From: Spartobacteria bacterium
GTDB lineage: Bacteria > Verrucomicrobiota > Verrucomicrobiia > Chthoniobacterales > UBA10450
DNA length: 64,000 nucleotides
NCBI GenBank assembly: GCA_003167365.1
Contig: PMTM01000009.1
Coordinates: 144,193-208,192, forward strand
Reading direction: 5' to 3'
Shown here: piece by piece, positions 61,351-64,000 of the stretch
How the letters are laid out: every line of letters starts with the position of its first letter
Numbering within the stretch: position 1 is the first letter of the stretch
Notes under the pieces: model-generated
Seen by the model: only the letters and a program-made list of their open reading frames with translations
What the model was told of the DNA's origin: nothing
The model's database searches: none
Program-made: the position numbers and the translations under genes

Positions 61351-62580
61351 ATGCCGCAAGTTCCCATCATCATGCCGCAGCTGGGCGAATCGATCGCCGA
61401 AGCAACGATCGTCGATATCAAAGTCAAACCGGGCGACGAAGTCGTTGCCGACCAGGAAATCATGGAGGTCGAAACGAACAAGGCGGTGATGGGCGTGACC
61501 ACGCCGTGCAAAGGCAAGATCGACAAGATCGCTGCGCAAGTGAAGGAAACGTATCCGATCGGCACAGTGCTCGGATACGTAGAGGCAAGCGCAGAAGACG
61601 CGGCCAAATTCACGAAGACGACCCCCAAAGATGTGCAGCAGAAGGTCGCCCAAGAAATCCCCGGGCGCTCGGAGCAGGAGGTCGCACCGGCTCGGCAGCA
61701 AAAGGTCGCTGCACGCGGCGGCAACGGCGCGCAACAATCGACCGGTGGTCTGCCGGTTCCGGCAGGATTGAAAGGCGCGGGATTTTTGTCGCCGCGGGTG
61801 CGTGCCCGCATGGCCGAGTTGCAACTGACGAACGCCGACCTTGCCGGCATTCTCGGCACCGGTAGCGGAAATCGTGTGACGATTAAGGATTTGGAAAACT
61901 TTTTGAGTAATATCGACAACCAAAAATCGAGTGACGCTTCGGCAATTCGCACCGGCGTTGCCGACGCGATGCGGCGAAGCTGGTCACGGCCACTGGCGAC
62001 GATCGGTTCTTCGGTGCGGCTAGACGCGGTGCTGCAAGATCGACAATCGCGCGATTCGAAACCGGGACCCGCGCTTTATGCGGTGCGCGCGCTTGCACTC
62101 GCACTTGCGGAAAATCCTTCAGCCGCGGCAAAACTGATTGGTGGAAAAGTTGTGCAGTCAAATTCGATCGACATTGGCGTCGCAGTGGAAGCTGAAGATG
62201 GAATCATGGTTCCAATCATTCGCGCTGCGGACAAGACGTCGCTTATCGATCTTACGACGAAGTATCAAGAACTTGTCGATCTTGCGCGCAAACGCCGCGT
62301 TTCGCCGGACATGCAAGCCGGCGGCATCGCGGCAGTTTCGAATTTCGGAACGTTCGGAATTGAATGGGGAACGCCGATTCCACTGCCCGATCAAACCGTG
62401 CTGCTCGGGCTCGGTGTCGGCAAGAAAGTTCCGCGCTGGGATGAAACGAAGAAAGAATTCGTTCCAGTGACGGAAGCGCAACTGACGTTGAGCTTCGATC
62501 ACCGCAGCCTGGATGGCGGCGGCGGCGGGCGTTTGCTCAAGCGCGTAATCGAGTTACTGGAAGACCCGAAGAAGCTGTAG
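61351..62580 (+). CDS. pdhC: Dihydrolipoyl acyltransferase (E2) subunit
   Basis: The N-terminal lipoyl domain (VPIIMPQLGESIAEATIV) carries the lipoylated Lys in VETNKAVMGV. A peripheral-subunit-binding segment follows (GAGFLSPRVRARMAELQLTNADLAGILGTG). The C-terminal catalytic domain ends with the catalytic His in SFDHRSLDGG and Asp. It has 409 residues. E3 (lipoamide dehydrogenase) is not in the window. The linker contains a 10-mer copy (62036-62045) reading Asp-Arg-Gln, in the start of the catalytic domain. Confidence 0.92.
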   Translation: MPQVPIIMPQLGESIAEATIVDIKVKPGDEVVADQEIMEVETNKAVMGVTTPCKGKIDKIAAQVKETYPIGTVLGYVEASAEDAAKFTKTTPKDVQQKVAQEIPGRSEQEVAPARQQKVAARGGNGAQQSTGGLPVPAGLKGAGFLSPRVRARMAELQLTNADLAGILGTGSGNRVTIKDLENFLSNIDNQKSSDASAIRTGVADAMRRSWSRPLATIGSSVRLDAVLQDRQSRDSKPGPALYAVRALALALAENPSAAAKLIGGKVVQSNSIDIGVAVEAEDGIMVPIIRAADKTSLIDLTTKYQELVDLARKRRVSPDMQAGGIAAVSNFGTFGIEWGTPIPLPDQTVLLGLGVGKKVPRWDETKKEFVPVTEAQLTLSFDHRSLDGGGGGRLLKRVIELLEDPKKL

Positions 62581-62640
62581 CGGCGGGCCTGCCGCCTGCA
62601 TCCGCTTAATCACCGCAGCCGACACGGCTGGCGCTACAGT
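62578..62640. repeat. REP cluster downstream of pdhC
   Basis: GCGGC-gggcct-GCCGC (62581-62596) is followed by GCAGCCGACACGGCTG at 62615-62630 and GCGCTACAG. The second unit shares 16 bases exactly with 2471-2486, 60 kb away, and the trailing GCTACAG. These are short palindromic repeats of an interspersed family. Confidence 0.75.
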
Positions 62641-62675
62641 TGCAGTTCGATCACGGCGACTTAACTTTCTCTCCA

Positions 62676-63233
62676 ATGAATTCCGCGCCGGCAACAATCG
62701 ATCCGAACATGACGATGCGGGAATTGCTGATGCAGTTTCCCTGTGCCCAGCGTGCGCTCTTTCGCAAGTACCACATCGGCGGGTGCAGCAGTTGCGGATT
62801 CAGTCCGGATGAGACGCTCGCGCAAGTTTGTGCGCGCAATGAGAATGTCGATGTCGATGAAGCGATCGAGCACATCGTCGCAAGCGAGGAAGCGGAGCGC
62901 GCGATGCAGATCGAACCACGAGAAGTAGCAGAGCGAATCGCGCGCGGCGAGAAAGTTTACCTTCTTGATGTGCGGACGCGCGAAGAATACGACGCGGTCA
63001 AGATCGACAAGTCGCATTTGTTCACGCAGGAGTTGATGCAGGAAATCCAAAGTAGCTGGTCGCGCGAAAATCTTTTGGTGATTTACGATCATCAGGGAAC
63101 GCGCAGCCTGGACGCGGCCGCGTATTTTCAAGGACATGCCTTCGACAATGTAAAGAGTCTACGCGGCGGAATCGAAGCCTGGAGTATCGACGTCGATCCC
63201 AAATTGCCGCGCTACCATTTGGAGAATTCGTAG
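62676..63233 (+). CDS. Rhodanese-domain protein with DUF1858-like N terminus; catalytic Cys replaced by Asp
   Basis: An N-terminal helical domain (MTMRELLMQFPCAQRALFRKYHIGGCSSCGFSPDETLAQVCAR) resembles DUF1858/ScdA-N, which often binds metal or Fe-S through its Cys pair. The C-terminal rhodanese domain (VYLLDVRTREEYDAVKI to RGGIEAWSID) has LLVIYDHQGTRS where active enzymes have VxYCxxGxRS, so the sulfur-carrying Cys is Asp. It therefore probably cannot transfer sulfane sulfur. It precedes the IscU scaffold and sufT, suggesting a role in Fe-S biogenesis. The ATG at 62676 is preferred. Confidence 0.8.
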   Translation: MNSAPATIDPNMTMRELLMQFPCAQRALFRKYHIGGCSSCGFSPDETLAQVCARNENVDVDEAIEHIVASEEAERAMQIEPREVAERIARGEKVYLLDVRTREEYDAVKIDKSHLFTQELMQEIQSSWSRENLLVIYDHQGTRSLDAAAYFQGHAFDNVKSLRGGIEAWSIDVDPKLPRYHLENS

Positions 63234-63258
63234 ATGCAATACGCGACTCACGTCTAAC

Positions 63259-63738
63259 ATGATTGTCCCTGTGAAGAAAAACGACGAACTAGAATCGAAA
63301 ATCGAGGAAGCGATCAAGAATCCGCGCAACCTCGGTGAGATGAAGGATGCCGATGCGATCGGCACGGTTGGCAGCGCAGATTGCGGCGACATGCTTCGAA
63401 TGTGGATCAAGTTCAAGGAGGAAAACGGGCGTAAAGTTATCGATCGCGCGACGTTTCAATCATTTGGCTGTCAGACGGCGATCGCCGTTGCCAGCGTGGC
63501 CACCGAAATGCTCAGAGGCAAAACCGCCGATGAGGCGAAGTCGATGTCGGGCGAGGAATTGGCCGCGCCTCTTGGCCCATTGCCGCCGGTGAAAATTCAT
63601 TGCGCGCAGCTTGTGGAAGGTGCGCTGCGCTCGGCTTTAGGAGCGGAAACAACCGCGCCCAGATCGACCTCTCCAACGCTGATCGAACAATTGTCAGGAA
63701 ACGGGAAGCAGAAAGTAAGAGTAGTGATCGACAAATGA
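63259..63738 (+). CDS. IscU/NifU-type Fe-S cluster scaffold
   Basis: The three conserved Cys of IscU are present: ADCGDMLRMWIK, SFGCQTAIAVAS, and KIHCAQLVEGAL, with the Asp/Gly between. The C-terminal tail after the scaffold domain (SGNGKQKVRVVIDK) is longer than in E. coli. It has 159 residues. It lies 25 bases after the rhodanese gene. I leave the symbol empty because iscU, sufU and nifU cannot be separated from this sequence alone. Confidence 0.88.
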   Translation: MIVPVKKNDELESKIEEAIKNPRNLGEMKDADAIGTVGSADCGDMLRMWIKFKEENGRKVIDRATFQSFGCQTAIAVASVATEMLRGKTADEAKSMSGEELAAPLGPLPPVKIHCAQLVEGALRSALGAETTAPRSTSPTLIEQLSGNGKQKVRVVIDK

Positions 63739-63905
63739 AGGCTTGTACCGCCACTGCCTCTCTTCCGTGTCATCCTGAGCAAAGCGAAGGATCTCTCAAA
63801 AACTTGTTGATCCTCAGTGAAACGAGCGTGACACAATCTTCGAATGCGAGGTCCCTCACTACGTTCGGGATGACAGTGCTAGTTTAGAAGGAAGGAATAA
63901 CGATT
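63739..63905. repeat. Head-to-head GTCATCC-type repeats between the scaffold gene and sufT
   Basis: GTGTCATCCTGAGCAAAGCG (from 63765) is followed by the opposing arm CCTCACTACGTTCGGGATGAC (to 63874). The 23 bases at 63852-63874 are an exact inverted copy of 27509-27531 in the S10 operon. Such elements are common spacers in soil bacteria; their mechanism of spread is not visible here. Confidence 0.8.
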
Positions 63906-64000
63906 ATGCACGAAAACACTGAATTCACTTTGAGCCGCGACTGCGAGGCGATTCAAATTCCGAGCGGAAACACAATGACGATTCCCGCCGGCACCAAGGG
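63906..64000 (+). CDS. sufT: SufT-like Fe-S assembly protein, partial (truncated by the right edge)
   Basis: The ATG at 63906 follows AGAAGGAAGGA, a good ribosome-binding site. The 31 visible residues (HENTEFTLSRDCEAIQIPSG then NTMTIPAGTK) match the start of SufT proteins, in which a polar N terminus precedes an IPxG-type strand. It would continue beyond the window. With the IscU scaffold and the Cys-less rhodanese it forms an Fe-S biogenesis run. Confidence 0.7.
   Translation, partial: MHENTEFTLSRDCEAIQIPSGNTMTIPAGTK

Larger units (their letters stand above)
1402..63009. repeat. Uptake-sequence-like 10-mer AAGATCGACA / TGTCGATCTT, 32 exact copies
   Basis: Exact copies as AAGATCGACA (first base): 1654, 5861, 9565, 10969, 20021, 33470, 38034, 41157, 46324, 49687, 55840, 56239, 58222, 61516, 62036, 63000. 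As TGTCGATCTT: 1402, 22180, 23373, 26141, 27189, 28416, 29138, 34666, 36002, 42514, 52516, 58425, 59323, 60213, 61064, 62274. About 15 more match 9 of 10 (for example 17752, 30057, 40229, 44726, 47392, 51333). From base composition about 0.1 copies are expected. Counts are by eye and may miss a few. Reading frames in genes are mixed: 13 Lys-Ile-Asp, 10 Val-Asp-Leu, 2 Met-Ser-Ile, 2 Arg-Ser-Thr, 2 Asp-Arg-Gln; three copies are intergenic. Confidence 0.8.

Noticed and set aside
1402-63009. The repeated 10-mer as a KOPS or Chi-like polar signal
   Set aside because: KOPS and Chi are strongly strand-biased along a replichore; here the two orientations are equal (16 and 16). A local effect of gene orientation cannot be ruled out without the whole genome.
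1-64000. CRISPR arrays, tRNA, rRNA, insertion sequences
   Set aside because: No regularly spaced direct repeats with unique spacers, no cloverleaf with a CCA-type arm and no transposase were recognised on either strand.

Overview
The window looks like one contiguous chromosomal segment of a Verrucomicrobiota bacterium, probably a Spartobacteria/Chthoniobacterales-type soil lineage. This is inferred from gene content and protein style, not from a database search. The signs are a ribosomal cluster that lacks rpsN between rplE and rpsH and rpmD between rpsE and rplO (as in Chlamydiae of the same superphylum), Lys/Ala/Pro-rich tails on many ribosomal proteins, futalosine-pathway menaquinone genes, a DUF6600 protein, and repeat-rich spacers. 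No rRNA, tRNA, CRISPR array, insertion sequence or prophage was recognised. The genes are overwhelmingly housekeeping.

Layout. 1-900: the start of a heptad-repeat coiled-coil protein running off the left edge, and a very small lipoprotein gene with its own terminator. 968-9533: L,D-transpeptidase and asd (divergent), a DUF6600 protein, and a recJ-recG-htrA run. 9746-12612: an SRPBCC protein, a frameshifted GIY-YIG gene, and mqnE-mqnA. 12773-17074: an ECF sigma factor, an orphan secretin, a small membrane protein, a DUF2934 protein, a response regulator and a 77-residue protein. 17110-35139 (minus strand): one str-S10-spc-alpha type cluster, rpsL-rpsG-fusA-rpsJ-rplCDWB-rpsS-(secreted coiled-coil protein)-rplV-rpsC-rplP-rpmC-rpsQ-rplNXE-rpsH-rplFR-rpsE-rplO-secY-adk-map-infA-rpmJ-rpsM-rpsK-rpsD. 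rpoA and rplQ are absent.

35334-40218 (plus): tgt, two small membrane ORFs on the other strand, yajC-secDF and rpsU. 40272-48680 (minus): a ccsA/hemX-like gene, hemA, hemC and a cobA-hemD fusion, followed with overlapping stop/start codons by a GrpE-like gene, a lid-less Hsp70 and a SUMF1 protein with a degenerate J-like N terminus. 48807-55111: a membrane protein, apt, a small Cys-tailed protein, a secreted protein, queF-queC, an NlpC/P60 protein and an M20 dipeptidase. 55408-64000 (plus): smc, pdhA-pdhB-pdhC, a Cys-less rhodanese, an IscU-type scaffold and the start of sufT.

The most striking signal is not a gene. The non-palindromic 10-mer AAGATCGACA / TGTCGATCTT occurs 32 times exactly by hand count, 16 on each strand, where base composition predicts roughly 0.1. 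It occurs in several reading frames and between genes, and a one-mismatch copy sits in the loop of a terminator-like hairpin. This is how DNA uptake sequences are distributed in Neisseria and Pasteurellaceae. I know of no such element described for this phylum. The second candidate system is the GrpE/Hsp70/SUMF1-J-like module fused to the heme operon.
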